A stretch of DNA of 7,687 bases from Planctomycetota bacterium (GTDB taxonomy: Bacteria > Planctomycetota > Planctomycetia > Isosphaerales > Isosphaeraceae). Within the stretch, counting starts at the first letter, position 1; each line of letters begins with the position of its first letter. This document shows, in pieces, positions 7,383-7,687 of this stretch. Position numbers and translations under genes: made by a program. The notes below the pieces were generated by a model. That model searched no databases. It saw only the letters and a list, made by a program, of their open reading frames with translations, and was not told the origin of the DNA. The stretch is taken from the NCBI GenBank assembly GCA_021807585.1, contig JAKBCQ010000093.1:1-7687 (forward strand). The letters run 5' to 3'.

Positions 7383-7687
7383 ATGGCTTCACGAGTTGTT
7401 TTGATCACCGGGGGCGCGGGGGGAATCGGCTCGGCGACGGCCCGGCTCCTGGTGGCACGCGGCGATCGTGTGGTTTTATTCGGCAGGCGCGAGGAACCGA
7501 TCGAGACGCTCGCGGCCGAATTGGGAGCGGCCGCGATCGCTTTTCCAGGCGACGCGATGCGTCTGGAAGATCTCGAAGCCGCGGTCGAACGCGCCCACGA
7601 CGCTTTCGGTTCGCTCGACGGTACGGCGCATTGCGTGGGGTCGATCAAGCTCAAATCGTTACACTTAACGAGCATGGATGAGTTTAT
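7383..7687 (+). CDS. Short-chain dehydrogenase/reductase (SDR), N-terminal part, cut by window edge
   Basis: I translated 101 residues from ATG 7383 to the right edge with no stop. The Rossmann nucleotide-binding motif TGGAGGIG is at 9-16, right after the first beta strand VVLI. Strand 2 ends in GRR (34-36), whose arginines suggest NADP(H) over NAD(H). GDAM (56-59) is at the acidic position that contacts adenine, and AHCVGS (82-87) stands where classical SDRs have NNAG. The catalytic Ser-Tyr-Lys residues lie beyond the edge, so the substrate cannot be judged. SDRs are usually about 250 residues, so about 150 are missing. Upstream sequence GGGTG is only a weak ribosome binding site. Confidence 0.9.
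   Translation, partial: MASRVVLITGGAGGIGSATARLLVARGDRVVLFGRREEPIETLAAELGAAAIAFPGDAMRLEDLEAAVERAHDAFGSLDGTAHCVGSIKLKSLHLTSMDEF

Overview
The window looks like chromosomal DNA of a planctomycete. The clue is a secreted protein with one CxxCH haem motif inside a 'hypothetical + planctomycete-type cytochrome c + Pro/Ala-rich tail' layout. The GC-rich codon use and the MoxR/VWA pair fit this but do not prove it. This assignment is inference from protein character; no rRNA or other phylogenetic marker is present.

Layout from left to right. (1) Positions 1-2561, minus strand: a two-gene operon. An AAA+ ATPase of the MoxR/magnesium-chelatase-I type (1134-2561, GTG start) is followed after 44 nt by a VWA-domain protein (1-1089) whose C-terminal end runs off the left edge. 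A good sigma70-like promoter for this operon lies at 2660-2688. (2) Positions 2882-3862, plus strand: a beta-class DNA methyltransferase that closely resembles M.PvuII, an N4-cytosine methylase. No partner endonuclease is visible. (3) Positions 3863-5011: a visibly less GC-rich stretch (40-48% GC in four 60-base lines counted by hand) with no intact gene. It holds a 16-nt perfect inverted repeat, a minus-strand DUF2321 zinc-ribbon gene interrupted by two in-frame TAG codons, and a likely second decayed reading frame upstream of it in the same frame. This looks like a decaying accessory segment. (4) Positions 5012-5083: tRNA-Gly(CCC). (5) Positions 5327-7159: the exported c-type-cytochrome-like protein, closed by a strong intrinsic terminator at 7187-7222. 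(6) From 7383: the N-terminal 101 residues of a short-chain dehydrogenase/reductase cut by the right edge.

How the parts work together: only the MoxR/VWA pair is a clear functional unit, an ATPase working with a metal-binding adaptor. The methyltransferase, the DUF2321 remnant and the AT-richer flank form an accessory patch between core genes. I do not see a clearly new, intact biological system here. The most unusual signals are the clustered in-frame TAG codons in an otherwise well-conserved DUF2321 frame, and the 16-nt inverted repeat whose left arm covers the methyltransferase stop codon.
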